Shown one piece after another: positions 1 to 8,813 of a DNA stretch of 49,436 bases (positions are counted from its first letter, which is position 1; each line of letters starts with the position of its first letter). The DNA is taken from assembly GCF_003172895.1 (NCBI RefSeq), contig NZ_QGKL01000007.1, positions 1 through 49,436 on the forward strand. The letters are read 5' to 3'. A model generated the notes under the pieces. That model saw nothing but the letters and a program-made list of their open reading frames with translations, ran no database searches and was not told the DNA's origin. The position numbers and the translations under genes are program-made. Source of the stretch: Leucothrix arctica. GTDB lineage: Bacteria > Pseudomonadota > Gammaproteobacteria > Thiotrichales > Thiotrichaceae.

Positions 1-230
1 TGGCAATTGACACACTAATATTAAAGACAAACACACCAGCAATAATCCCTACTGTTGGTATGACACCGGATAACAACGTTTTACGATGGGTTTTCTGAAG
101 TTGTTTGGCTAGATCTAGAACATCAATTAAGTTGATAAGCTTGTCATTCATTAAAACGATTTTTGCAGTATCTGTGGCGATCATTTCACCATTGCTTAAG
201 GATACTGAAATCTCTGCTTGTTTGAGAGCG
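1..230 (-). pseudogene. P-type ATPase C-terminal fragment, left copy
   Basis: Read on the minus strand, 229 to 2 is open and encodes the hinge and C-terminal part of a P1-type ATPase (ALKQAEISVSLSNG, then ATDTAKIVLMND). An in-frame stop at 236-238 just upstream shows the N-terminal three quarters are missing. The 3' end runs off the window. The fragment is a near copy of the gene at the right edge; of seven base differences, six are synonymous and one changes Gly to Ala. It is seen as a truncated duplicate. Whether the missing part lies elsewhere cannot be told. Confidence 0.75.
1..230. repeat. Long direct repeat, left copy
   Basis: The first 230 bases match 49207-49436 in the same orientation with 7 mismatches and no gaps (97.0%). 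The last 108 bases (123-230) are identical. After 230 the sequence becomes unrelated AT-rich DNA. The pair encloses the whole cluster. It could be a duplication made when the island inserted, two halves of a split gene family, or the reason a draft contig ends here. Confidence 0.95.
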
Positions 231-315
231 TTCGTTTATCTCGCTTTCATGAATTAACTAAATTTAATATAAAAAATACGGCTACTTTAGAAAAACTTTC
301 GTTAGTTACGCTTGA

Positions 316-337
316 TAGTATTAAATATTTAATACTA
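316..337. repeat. 22-bp perfect AT-rich palindrome
   Basis: TAGTATTAAATATTTAATACTA reads the same on both strands. It lies between the ATPase fragment and the IS630-like remnant. It may be an old operator or an insertion-sequence end; nothing else supports a role. Confidence 0.5.
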
Positions 338-395
338 AAACATTACAGTCAGTTATTAACCCAGCGCTCAAATAGACGATAGGCTATCATTGGGC

Positions 396-524
396 ATGGA
401 TAAAATTGATACCCGAAAAAAATCGACAGAATTACAGCAGAATAACCGTAATCAAGCAATCCGTTTACATCTAGATGGTCCGAGCAAAGAAGACTCTGCT
501 TACATAAAGTATTCTAATAAATAA
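396..524 (+). pseudogene. IS630-family transposase N-terminal remnant
   Basis: A 42-codon frame begins MDKIDTRKKSTELQQNNRNQ and continues AIRLHLDG. This resembles the start of IS630-type transposases (M-x-K-I-D-x-R-K-L-S, then an IRxxAIxLxxxG helix-turn-helix). The frame stops after 42 codons, whereas a full IS630 transposase is about 340 residues, so this is at best a dead 5' scrap. Assignment is by motif memory only. Confidence 0.5.
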
Positions 525-1032
525 AAAACGATACCATTGACATTATACCTTCAAACAAGGTATCCGACTTACCAGTTCAAACTTGAGCCAAATAAAAGTG
601 CAAATTTATACTTTAGGATAAGAGATACGCAAGTTCCATTAACAATGGGAGTAGCATTACAAATGCTAGTCAGCCACACTGAGAATGGTTACATCAACAT
701 ATTTTTTCCATGGTTTAGTTATTGGCTGATTATTAATAATAGCTCTTTATAATATTTTATATTACTTTAAAATAAAATATTCTGGTTTCCTTTCTCTTTC
801 TATTTTCATTCTATCGTAATTTTGGAAATACTAGCAGCTGATGACAATTTTCAGCAACCCTACAATAAGGGTGTGCCCTAGATATACGCGATATGGAGTC
901 CGTACCTTAAGTACGTCTAATGCAAATGCAAATGGCCTCAGGAGTTGTAATAACAAAAATATACATTATTAAACTATTCATCAATTAGTTTAATACCTTA
1001 GACTCAATAAAAGTCACTAAAGTCCATCAAGC
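525..1032. other. AT-rich intergenic stretch, no convincing gene
   Basis: No supported gene. A TTG-initiated 71-codon frame at 537-752 has no recognisable motif. A 9-bp inverted repeat with 9-nt spacer (ATTAAACTA at 968-976, TAGTTTAAT at 986-994) lies about 40 nt before the 1033 gene and could be an operator for the DUF2946/PepSY pair. No copy of the cluster's TGTTAAG-type box was found here. Confidence 0.5.
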
Positions 1033-1452
1033 ATGAGTCTATTCAGACGAGTACGGCGGTACTGCCAGCTCCTCTTTTTAACGCCATTTTTTCTTATTGC
1101 ATTAATTCCGCAAGGTATAATGCTGTCCCCTAACCCAAGTCATTTGGGTGACTTACTGATGCTTTGTCCAGTAAGCGGCATTCACCAGCAACAGTTTTTG
1201 AAAAGCAATCACTTTTCACACCATCAACAAGTGTCTGCTGAGCAAATTACAAACCAACAGTCTGGTGATCACTCACTAGACACAAGCTGTCCTTATTCTG
1301 TTTCGAATAGCAGTTTTATATATGTAGCTAACCAGCAAGCAGCTATTCAAAAAATCCGTGTGCAACCTAAGAGATTCACACATTATCGAAGTCAGTATAG
1401 GCTTCGTCTACATCCTACAAAGTTGCCTCGTGGCCCTCCATTAGCTATCTAA
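1033..1452 (+). CDS. DUF2946-like small membrane or exported protein
   Basis: A 139-residue protein with an N-terminal hydrophobic segment (about residues 12-30). The middle is rich in His, Gln and Ser, with a CPxSG motif near residue 45 and a second Cys around residue 86. It ends in LPRGPPLAI; the terminal RGPP is typical of DUF2946 proteins, which often accompany copper or iron uptake genes. The PepSY gene follows after 51 nt, so the two are probably co-transcribed. The exact function of DUF2946 is not known. The start is the first ATG of the frame, with no strong ribosome-binding site. Confidence 0.65.
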   Translation: MSLFRRVRRYCQLLFLTPFFLIALIPQGIMLSPNPSHLGDLLMLCPVSGIHQQQFLKSNHFSHHQQVSAEQITNQQSGDHSLDTSCPYSVSNSSFIYVANQQAAIQKIRVQPKRFTHYRSQYRLRLHPTKLPRGPPLAI

Positions 1453-1503
1453 AACCACAATTAAAACACGATAACTATTTAGATACTTTTAAAAGGATTC
1501 AAC

Positions 1504-2790
1504 ATGGCTGACACTACCTCGTCTCCGCTTTACCGTTCTGTTTGGAAATGGCATTTTCTTGCAGCACTTTACGTTCTTCCATTCATGCTTATTTTATCTG
1601 TTACAGGGGGAATTTATTTATTCAAACCGCAAATAGAAGAGTTCATCTATAGCGACCTTTTAAACGTTGAAATACAGGCCCAAAAAACCACTTTAGAAAC
1701 CCAACAAGCTGCTGTACTTGCGGCTGCTCCTGGGTCCCGTATTCGTAGTATTACCACTGAAGAAACGGAAGGACGTAGCACTGTATTTGAAATTCAAGAT
1801 TCAAACCGTACACGTTCTTATGCATGGGTTGACCCCTATAGTGCCGAAGTTATAAGGGTACAAGATCGCGAATCAACGTTGATGTACCAACTAAAGAAAA
1901 TTCATAGTGAGTTATTGCTTGGAGAAACAGGGGCCAAGTTTGTTGAGATTGCTGCTCACTGGGCAATTGTCATGTTTATTACCGGATTTTTTTTATGGTG
2001 GCCACGCGGCAAAGGCGGCATCATGAAAGCTTTTAGGCTACCAAAAGGCACAGGTCGCCCTTGGTGGAAACAAACACACTTGCTAACAGGTATTTTTGCG
2101 AGCTTACTAATCATTCCAATGCTCATTAGCGGATTACCTTGGACTGATGTCTGGGGAAGTGGTTACAGTTATGTGCAATCACAGACTGGGCAAAAATCGC
2201 CAAGTTTACGTTTCTCGGGTGGTTCAATTAAGTCGACCGCAACAGAGGGCGAAACAATTGCCTATGAAACGGTTTTAATAGCTGCTTCTGAACAAGGCTT
2301 GGTAACACCTTACGAATTGCGCCCACCAAAAAATGCTCAAGGTGCTTATTGGATTCGCTCTGCTAGCAAGAACCGCTGGGATCAAACGGAACTGATTATT
2401 GACCAATACTCTGGGAAGGTACTAACTAGTGTTAATTTTGAGGACTACCCTGTCATGGCTAAAGCATCTTCTTTGGGCGTGTCATTTCATCAAGGCGAGT
2501 TATATGGGTGGTTGAATCTTGCCCAAAATTCATTAGCTGCTTGTCTTGGAGTCATACTCGCTGTATCAGGCTTTGCTGCTTGGTGGACTCGTCGCCCTGT
2601 GGGTTCACTGGGTGTACCTGCAGCGCCTCAGCGTAATATAAAACTCGGTACTGGTATAACTGCTCTGATTGTCTTTCTAGCAATCTTTCTGCCACTGATG
2701 GGAGTGTCTTTGGTAGTTGCTATGCTGCTAGATTGGTTGATATTCAAGAGGTTAAATTGGTTTCGGTCTAAGGCTGATGTGATCGCTTAA
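1504..2790 (+). CDS. PepSY-associated transmembrane protein
   Basis: A 428-residue integral membrane protein of the PepSY_TM family, often found beside TonB-dependent siderophore receptors and thought to help with iron or metal-chelate reduction in the inner membrane. The opening YRSVWKWHFLAALYVLPFML followed by LSVTGGIYLF is the family signature. Further membrane segments lie near residues 148-170 (ending FFLWWPRGKGG), 195-215, 340-365 (ending WWTRRPVGSLG) and 385-415. An AAGGATTCAACATG ribosome site supports the start. It follows the DUF2946 gene. No receptor is present in the window, and nothing links the pair to the polyketide cluster. Confidence 0.85.
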   Translation: MADTTSSPLYRSVWKWHFLAALYVLPFMLILSVTGGIYLFKPQIEEFIYSDLLNVEIQAQKTTLETQQAAVLAAAPGSRIRSITTEETEGRSTVFEIQDSNRTRSYAWVDPYSAEVIRVQDRESTLMYQLKKIHSELLLGETGAKFVEIAAHWAIVMFITGFFLWWPRGKGGIMKAFRLPKGTGRPWWKQTHLLTGIFASLLIIPMLISGLPWTDVWGSGYSYVQSQTGQKSPSLRFSGGSIKSTATEGETIAYETVLIAASEQGLVTPYELRPPKNAQGAYWIRSASKNRWDQTELIIDQYSGKVLTSVNFEDYPVMAKASSLGVSFHQGELYGWLNLAQNSLAACLGVILAVSGFAAWWTRRPVGSLGVPAAPQRNIKLGTGITALIVFLAIFLPLMGVSLVVAMLLDWLIFKRLNWFRSKADVIA

Positions 2791-2919
2791 CTGTTATCGG
2801 TAGTAATCAATCGGCTTTTGGCACTTGCTAACCCTGAGTGCTTGTACTGCTTGGCAAAACAATGCGCGTAGCGCCATCACTCCCCTGTTTTTATACAAGG
2901 AAATAGGGGAAATTTCAAA

Positions 2920-2946
2920 ACTGGTTAAGCACCACACTTAACCAGT
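2920..2946. terminator. 10-bp stem hairpin after the PepSY gene
   Basis: ACTGGTTAAG (2920-2929) pairs perfectly with CTTAACCAGT (2937-2946) around a 7-nt loop. On the plus strand there is no T-run after the stem; on the minus strand TTTTGAAATTT follows. It may end transcription from either side weakly. Confidence 0.4.
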
Positions 2947-2956
2947 CTCTCATATC

Positions 2957-3163
2957 CTAAAAAATCACTCTGCAGTCTGAAAAACTCTTCATCATGTCCA
3001 CGGCTTTTTCAGCTTTAGAACAGGCTCTAATAAATGCTTTCGGGTCTTTCTTAAGTAACTTTATATACCCGCCTATATAAGGCGCATGCTCCTCATCAAT
3101 CTCAGCCACCAATTCTTCAAATGCATAATCCTCTTTATGCTGCGGAACAATTGGGTAAACAAC
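2957..3163 (-). pseudogene. ArdC-type zincin antirestriction protein remnant
   Basis: The minus strand encodes YAFEELVAEI, directly followed by DEEHAPYIGGYIKLLKKDPK and then AFIRACSKAEKAVDMM, then a stop. Intact ArdC/DUF1738 plasmid proteins have YAFEELVAE, about 25 further residues, then HAxYIxxWLKxLKxDKxAIxxAAxxAQKAxDFL. The N-terminal part is absent (upstream stop at 3164-3166) and an internal piece seems deleted. This marks past plasmid or conjugative-element DNA at the island's left side. The family call rests on recall. Confidence 0.55.
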
Positions 3164-3393
3164 CTAAAATTCCCGTGCATCAAGTGTATTTAGATTTATT
3201 ACCCACCAGAAACAAAGGCTCTATATTCGCCAATATTGAGCTTAAATGGCTAGTATACGGGCTATTATACGACTTAATTAGCCTGGCTTTTTTTGGATAT
3301 TAAGAAAGTAGTCAAATAATTTATTTTTAGATACAAAAAATAACAAAGTTCAGATTGTTGATGATTTTAGTACTGTGCTATTTTTTCTTATGG
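3164..3393. other. Intergenic DNA without a recognised gene
   Basis: AT-rich spacer before the promoter of the secreted protein at 3495. A 60-codon plus-strand frame (3121-3303) overlaps the ArdC remnant and has no recognisable motif, so it is not called as a gene. Confidence 0.4.
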
Positions 3394-3441
3394 TGTTAAT
3401 TATTGTTAATGCCATTTTTTTAGATGGATGGAATTTATACA
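3394..3441 (+). promoter_or_regulatory. Cluster box A and -10 for the secreted protein
   Basis: TGTTAATTATTGTTAAT at 3394-3410 is a 7-bp direct repeat with a 10-bp period. A TATACA -10 candidate starts at 3436, 25 nt after the box, and the coding start follows at 3495. It matches the boxes before the polyketide, porin, LRR, oxidase and thioesterase genes, and is in plus orientation, toward its gene. Confidence 0.65.
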
Positions 3442-3494
3442 TATAAATATCTTGTCCAAGTATATTAATGAATTACATTAGGAGTATGTAAGGA

Positions 3495-4073
3495 ATGAAT
3501 AAGTACATCAGAAAATCGTTATTGCCGGTTCTAGTTATAGGGCTTGGTTTACACACAAGTGTTAATGCAATAGACGTTGAGGGTGGCGTTACTTCACTTC
3601 CTGAGGCAGCCTGCACATTGGAAACGCTTAAAGGTAGCTATACTTGGAGTGAGGCAACTCGCACAGATTATTCTGATTTTGGTTTTTCAGAGTTTGATGC
3701 GGGTTGGGTATATGCAGTTAGTGTAGGACGAGAGGTTAATGATGGTAATGGCAACATTACTTCAGGTCATATGACCATTAATAATACCTTTGCAGATGAT
3801 GCTGATATTCCCGTCGAATTTGGTGGAACGGGCGGCGATTCGATTCTCGAAATTGCTTATACAGGAACAGTAACGGTTAACCCTGACTGCACAGGGACTT
3901 ATAGCATTACCTTATCAACAGGGGGTGATGGCGGCGGTGGTAATATCTATATTGACCCACTGACGGGTAACTTCAAAATGCTGGATATTCATAACATTGG
4001 TATTGCTAACTTTTCCCTCGATGGCTCAGGTGCTGGGTTAAGTAGCCCTTTTCCAAACGTTACTTGGCCATAA
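3495..4073 (+). CDS. Secreted protein of unknown function
   Basis: A 192-residue protein with a clear Sec signal peptide (about residues 1-25, cleavage near VNA-ID). The mature part begins with CTLETLKGSYTWSE and contains DGNGNITSGHMTINN and VNPDCTGTYSI. This layout (Cys-x2-LxGxY, NGNxxSG, then V-x-DCTGTY) occurs in small secreted beta-barrel proteins with no known activity. Two cysteines could form a disulphide. A Gly-rich stretch (GGDGGGGN) lies near residue 152. The AGGAGTATGTAAGGA leader supports the ATG. Its promoter carries cluster box A, so it may belong to the same regulon although it is 7 kb from the oxygenase promoter. Confidence 0.8.
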   Translation: MNKYIRKSLLPVLVIGLGLHTSVNAIDVEGGVTSLPEAACTLETLKGSYTWSEATRTDYSDFGFSEFDAGWVYAVSVGREVNDGNGNITSGHMTINNTFADDADIPVEFGGTGGDSILEIAYTGTVTVNPDCTGTYSITLSTGGDGGGGNIYIDPLTGNFKMLDIHNIGIANFSLDGSGAGLSSPFPNVTWP

Positions 4074-4156
4074 TATAGCTTCTTTTTATTTACAGAAAGT
4101 ACCACACTCTTCGAGTGTGGACATTCGCTAAATTCATTCAAAAAAAGGAAATATTC

Positions 4157-4984
4157 ATGTTTATCAGGAACCTAATAGGAGTCACATCGGCTTCCATCTT
4201 GCTGGTCGCCTGTCATAGTGATGATCATGTAACTGTAACTGAATCTGTTTCAATCGCAAGTGCAGCCTATCAAGGGTCTAAAGTTGCTGCGACTCAGACA
4301 AATGCAACGGCAAGCTACTTTTCAAGATCAGCCTTTGCCGCACGTGATTACTCACTGAGTGCTGCAGGTATCTCTGCATACTTACCTGCACTGGATACTT
4401 ACGGTAGCGAAACTTGTAGCAATGGCGGTAGTGCGAGCCAAGTAAAAAATATCGATGCAACAAGTTTACTTGGTAGTAAAACGATTACCTTCAATAATTG
4501 CATGATTGGTGATGTACTCACAGATGGCAATACTATCATTGAAGTCACTGGCTATGATCAAATGCTGAGTATGCCTACGGCACTCAAAACCACTTACAAT
4601 GGTTTGTCGCAAACGAAAGATGATAAAACAATCATCCTCACTGGTACTGTTGAAGCCACACAAGACCTTGATACGAAGTCTGTAGAGCTTGTATTGGACA
4701 CTCATATGCTAGCAGGTACAGGGGAAGAGGTGCTTACAGAAATGACGATAGTCGTGATCGGTAATACCGTTAAGCGCTCGGCTTCTAGTCAGTATACAGG
4801 TGATGTTTGTATTGATACGGAAGGCTGCGTGAATTTCACGACACAGGTACCTTTTTTGGTTGAGTACAATGGTTATTTGACCGCGGGTGAAATGACGTCA
4901 ACTGGCGAAAATAGTAACACGGCAAAGATTGTTGTTGATGAAAGCAACTCTGTCGCTATTAACCTAGTTGCCGAAAGCTCATAA
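4157..4984 (+). CDS. Putative lipoprotein of unknown function
   Basis: Start chosen at ATG 4157, after AAAAAAAGGAAATATTC, rather than an upstream in-frame start at 4115, because residue 1 then begins a lipoprotein signal: MFIRNLIGVTSASILLVAC with a lipobox (LVAC) at about residue 19. The 275-residue product is rich in Ser and Thr and predicted mostly beta. Two cysteine pairs are visible in the mature part (ETCSNGG with FNNCMIG, and VCIDTEGC). No domain is recognised. It sits 83 nt after the secreted protein, in the same direction, and before a strong hairpin, so the two are likely one transcript. Confidence 0.75.
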   Translation: MFIRNLIGVTSASILLVACHSDDHVTVTESVSIASAAYQGSKVAATQTNATASYFSRSAFAARDYSLSAAGISAYLPALDTYGSETCSNGGSASQVKNIDATSLLGSKTITFNNCMIGDVLTDGNTIIEVTGYDQMLSMPTALKTTYNGLSQTKDDKTIILTGTVEATQDLDTKSVELVLDTHMLAGTGEEVLTEMTIVVIGNTVKRSASSQYTGDVCIDTEGCVNFTTQVPFLVEYNGYLTAGEMTSTGENSNTAKIVVDESNSVAINLVAESS

Positions 4985-4993
4985 AGCGATGCT

Positions 4994-5035
4994 AATAAAC
5001 TATTTTTCTCTCGTATTTGAGAAAAATAGTTTATT
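4994..5035. terminator. Perfect 17-bp hairpin after the lipoprotein gene
   Basis: AATAAACTATTTTTCTC (4994-5010) is the exact reverse complement of 5019-5035, with an 8-nt loop. It begins 9 nt after the lipoprotein stop codon. The stem is AT-rich with no extra T-run beyond it, so it is probably a terminator or mRNA-end stabiliser, possibly acting for both strands. Between it and 5243 no gene is seen. Confidence 0.6.
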
Positions 5036-5243
5036 ACAATGGTTATTCAGTGCGATGAAGCTTTCCTGATCCCACTCTTTTGTTCATCCTGAAAGTTAAA
5101 ATCACAACTAGGGGCTTCGTGTCGATCTCTTAATCGAGTTTAGTATTTGACAGACTGACTAAGGCTTAATTTTTTTCAACATAGGCCACCCCAGCCTGTT
5201 GATTACGGAGAAATTCCCTGAGTCTTATTTTAAGGATTAGGTT

Positions 5244-7520
5244 TTAGCCGTTTTTTAGCTTTGCCGCTTTTCTATTTTTCATCGTCAGACTGATTAAAGG
5301 TCCAATGAACTTAAAACCGGCCTTTGTCTCTAGTGTCGTTTCAAACTTTTTAGCGACACGGGTGAAAGCCAGATAAGCCACCCAAATTCGTTCCCATTCA
5401 CGCTGCATTACATCATGTCCCTGAGTCGTCAGCACCTGATCTAGATACAAATGCACCGTCTCCATTGCAACGGCTGTATGGCCAGACGCAATATTATCGA
5501 TAGTCAGGTGTAAGGTGAAGAAATAAGAATCGACCTTCCAATAATTGAGTTCATCAATAATGGTCATATAATCCTTACCTAAGCCACTGAGCTCAATCGC
5601 CAGATTGACCCCAATTATTTCTGGCAGCATAGCTTTAGGAAACATCGAAATGGACAGTGTCAGCAAAGGTAGGTCAAATGAAAAGTCTAGCAACTCTGGT
5701 TGCATCGAAAATTCACGTGATGCCGTTGGCGGCATATGAATCCCTTCACCTTCCAGTAAGCGGCGATATACATTGGGGTGATTCATTGCAGTGTCGGCAT
5801 TACCCACTTCATCGGAATAAATTCGAAAGAGCCGTGCGGATATATCCGTGTGTGACATACCTGCTTTAGCGATATTCTGTACCCAAGACCCGTCGACCAT
5901 CGTAAAGGCGGCATATTGTTGGGTAAACCACACCATGATTTCACGTGGTACCGTTGAAGGGGCAACAAAGCGTTGGTAAGCATTCGTTTCCGACTGGTAA
6001 ATCTGTTGAATGCGCGACTCAAAGGCATCATGACTGTAAACAAAAAAGCGCTGCAGCGGTGGCAGCTTACGCTTATTCATTGCGGTGCGAGCCTCTTTAA
6101 AGTACTGCGCGGCTACCTGTTTGGCTGTCGGCATGACATCTGGATACACATCAGCATTGACGAAGTAATAATACAGATCTCGTTTTTTACTCTTCGCATA
6201 AGTGGCTAAATCTGGCGAGACTAACGCCGGCATGGGAGGGGGCAAAACGTCTGGCTTATTGAGCGCCACCGGTGGCATACGCGCTTCATTAGCAATAGCG
6301 CCGCCCTCTGACAAGCTATGTACCCATTCCTCCATAATATCCATTTCAGCATCGGTGAATATACGAAACATCGGGCCGCCAAAAGCCACACTACGTGTGA
6401 TCAGTTGACTTTTTTCAGGAGACTTTTGATTAACATACGGAGAGGCAATCAGCGCGTTTAAAAAGCCTTCGGCATCAAAAGGCTCATCAGCAAACCAGTC
6501 ATTGATATACCGTTTCCCAAAGCGTTTGTTTCGGTGCATATTGCGCGCATGTGGCGCCTTAGCAATCACCATTTCGAGCATTTTCTGGTGAGGTGTTTTC
6601 TTTTGAGGGGTATCGAGTCGAAGATGGACGATAGTCCGTAAGTTATTACTTAAACTGTCATGAGTGACTAGGCCGGACCAAATACGCTGCCAATGTGCTT
6701 GACGTACCGTATCATCCAATTGAGCAAGGTATTTCATCACAGTGGATTGAATATGTTGCACTTGCTGATCCAATGATTCTGATTCATGGTATTGCTGGAT
6801 ATATCGCGTATCAACACCCTGTGATTTCAATGCGGGTTCTTGCTGGAGTAGCACACTGTGCTGTCCACTCACTAAATGACCTAATGTATAGCCTATTAGC
6901 TCAGGTAAATAAACGCGTGGAAATAAAGATAACGCCAACTCAAACACCGGTTTTTGGAAAGCAGTACCTTGAATATCACGATGAGTTGTAAATAAACGCG
7001 TATTGATCTCTGGTAGATAGACACGACCACTTCTCAATAAGTCACGGTACAAATTCCCATAGTGATGACGAGTATTCCCATCACCAATTTTCTGTGTGTA
7101 GATGCAAAATAAGCTTGCAATGGTTTCGTCATGACAGTTCGCTGCCAATGAAATATTTTGTAACCAAGCACCGTCTAGTAAGGCCGCAGGTGCTTGCTGA
7201 CACAGGATATACTGTGACTGATCGGGTGTAAGAGTGTGTTGGAGATGAGTATGATTTTGTTCGCTTATCGTCTCCATACGCGCACTAAACGCTTCAGGTG
7301 TGTACTCGAAAGATTCTAACCATTGAGGTAATTGTTCAGAAGTATTAATCGATACTGTTGTTTGTGCCAAATAGCCTTCAACGAGGTGTTTTGCCCGAGG
7401 CAATACGCTAACGTACTCATCACTATTAATTAAATAATAGAATAATTCTCGCTCTGGTGTTTCCGCGTAACGTTGTAAGTTTATTGCTACCTGTTTACCT
7501 AATGATACTTGGATCGACAC
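5244..7520 (-). CDS. Tandem haem-oxygenase-like diiron (iron-containing redox) protein
   Basis: A 758-residue protein with a GTG start after AATAGGTAACTCTT. It has two homologous halves: residues about 15-370 and 415-745 share (D/E)L(Y/F)YY..N.D.Y..V.P.AK, then DGxWxQNI, then a helix ending YR.LL, and an SLFPRVYLPELIG / SMFPKAMLPEIIG pair. This pattern is that of iron-containing redox enzymes in the haem-oxygenase-like diiron oxidase superfamily (relatives: UndA, SznF). The C-terminal half keeps RIYSDEVGNAD and HLTIDNIASGH, with likely iron-binding Glu, His and Asp. The N-terminal half has YTQKIGDGN (Lys for Glu) and an irregular HxxxxxxDxxxxH, so it may be catalytically dead. Last gene of the minus operon, 9 nt after its neighbour. 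Substrate unknown; oxidative tailoring is inferred. Confidence 0.7.
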   Translation of the reverse strand: MSIQVSLGKQVAINLQRYAETPERELFYYLINSDEYVSVLPRAKHLVEGYLAQTTVSINTSEQLPQWLESFEYTPEAFSARMETISEQNHTHLQHTLTPDQSQYILCQQAPAALLDGAWLQNISLAANCHDETIASLFCIYTQKIGDGNTRHHYGNLYRDLLRSGRVYLPEINTRLFTTHRDIQGTAFQKPVFELALSLFPRVYLPELIGYTLGHLVSGQHSVLLQQEPALKSQGVDTRYIQQYHESESLDQQVQHIQSTVMKYLAQLDDTVRQAHWQRIWSGLVTHDSLSNNLRTIVHLRLDTPQKKTPHQKMLEMVIAKAPHARNMHRNKRFGKRYINDWFADEPFDAEGFLNALIASPYVNQKSPEKSQLITRSVAFGGPMFRIFTDAEMDIMEEWVHSLSEGGAIANEARMPPVALNKPDVLPPPMPALVSPDLATYAKSKKRDLYYYFVNADVYPDVMPTAKQVAAQYFKEARTAMNKRKLPPLQRFFVYSHDAFESRIQQIYQSETNAYQRFVAPSTVPREIMVWFTQQYAAFTMVDGSWVQNIAKAGMSHTDISARLFRIYSDEVGNADTAMNHPNVYRRLLEGEGIHMPPTASREFSMQPELLDFSFDLPLLTLSISMFPKAMLPEIIGVNLAIELSGLGKDYMTIIDELNYWKVDSYFFTLHLTIDNIASGHTAVAMETVHLYLDQVLTTQGHDVMQREWERIWVAYLAFTRVAKKFETTLETKAGFKFIGPLISLTMKNRKAAKLKNG

Positions 7521-7529
7521 AAGAGTTAC

Positions 7530-8810
7530 CTATTCCCGAATTGAGCCCGTTAATTGTGGGGCTATCTTAAATAATTGCTTTAAAAATAAAGAGCCTGGTG
7601 CTGGAGACCAGCGTTTTATAGAGAGTGCTGAAGGGGATTTTTGTAGGATCTGATCTAGTTTAACTTGCTGGGTACACACTAATTTACGCATGACTGTTTC
7701 TAACTCAAAGCAATGCACCCCAATCTCCTTCAGAGACATCACTGAAGCATTATTTTCTTCGGTTGGTAAAACGGCGATTAATGCTTGCTCAGCCCCCTCT
7801 TTTTCTACGACCTCAAGAATGGACTGAGTCATCGATACGTATTCATGTAATGCCGCGCTACCCTCTAGAGACAACTCTGGGTCGGCCTGTAGGTAATCAA
7901 TCACATCTAACGGCACCTCAGGCATTGCTACTAACATCTGCAGGTAATAGCGAAGCCCCTGCCAATGTAATAACACGGACAAATCCAAACGCGCACACAT
8001 GACACCGTAGTCAAAAGCACGTTCAATATCATCATTCAAATAAGCAAAACCCTGATCTACAGGTATATCGGAAGCAGGGTTAATCAATGCATTCAAAATC
8101 TGTCGAATCATATTGGCAGGGGCTGCACATGCTCTCGATTCGGGGGATAACAGTAATCTCTCGTCTTCTAAAAAGACTAAAAATGCTTCTACATCAAGTT
8201 CTGCGTCTTCTAATAGAGGATGAGCTTGGCTGACCATGCGGCTTGTTGCTGCATACATGCCACCAATCACTTTGAATCCCGCTGCAGACTGACGCGGGAG
8301 GTTACCGTCTGCTGTCGGATCGTCTTTTCTTCTCAGTAAAAAACTGGGAATTGAAACGCATATCGATGAAATAATGAAAAGATCTCTAGCATTCAAGGTC
8401 TTTTTCATGCCTAAGTAACGTTGGCTGTACCAGTGTCTGATCGTCGCTGCATCTAGCAACAAGTCATTCCAACAATGCCCCATTTCTTTGAATGCATCTA
8501 TATTATAGGGGTGGCCTTTACGGCTACCTGGGCCTCGAAACGGAGTCCATTTATCGTCCAGTGGAGAGGCTAACCATTCCGGTAATACATTCGCTTCGCC
8601 TAACTGCCGGCCAACTTCATCAAAACCTGCAAATGACCCTGTCCACGTTCCATACTCCCATTCCATATAAGGCGAACGATGGGGTGCTGGCACTACTTTC
8701 CTAACCACTTTAGACAATATGCGTTGTACACGATTGTGTGGTATCGGGCTTCCATCCGGAGCCAACTTATGTAGACTCTGGGTGAGTAAACTTTCGATTT
8801 TAGACGTCAT
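7530..8810 (-). CDS. Unrecognised helical protein of the oxygenase operon
   Basis: A 426-residue, soluble, predicted mostly helical protein with no signal peptide and no motif I can assign. Visible features: an aromatic-rich N-terminal patch (YMEWEYGTWTGSFAGFDEVG, about residues 48-67), a WYSQRYLG segment near residue 127, and a conserved-looking SPESRACAAPANMIRQILNA region near 225. It starts 3 nt after the DUF1579-like stop and ends 9 nt before the diiron gene, so it is translated within the same operon. It may be a partner of the diiron protein or an enzyme of unknown fold. No function is claimed. Confidence 0.75.
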   Translation of the reverse strand: MTSKIESLLTQSLHKLAPDGSPIPHNRVQRILSKVVRKVVPAPHRSPYMEWEYGTWTGSFAGFDEVGRQLGEANVLPEWLASPLDDKWTPFRGPGSRKGHPYNIDAFKEMGHCWNDLLLDAATIRHWYSQRYLGMKKTLNARDLFIISSICVSIPSFLLRRKDDPTADGNLPRQSAAGFKVIGGMYAATSRMVSQAHPLLEDAELDVEAFLVFLEDERLLLSPESRACAAPANMIRQILNALINPASDIPVDQGFAYLNDDIERAFDYGVMCARLDLSVLLHWQGLRYYLQMLVAMPEVPLDVIDYLQADPELSLEGSAALHEYVSMTQSILEVVEKEGAEQALIAVLPTEENNASVMSLKEIGVHCFELETVMRKLVCTQQVKLDQILQKSPSALSIKRWSPAPGSLFLKQLFKIAPQLTGSIRE

Positions 8811-8813
8811 TAA

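Noticed and set aside
537-752. 71-codon frame before the DUF2946 gene
   Set aside because: TTG start, no ribosome site, AT-rich local composition and no recognisable motif.
3121-3303. 60-codon plus-strand frame
   Set aside because: Overlaps the ArdC remnant on the other strand, has no ribosome site and no family resemblance; probably chance or scrap.
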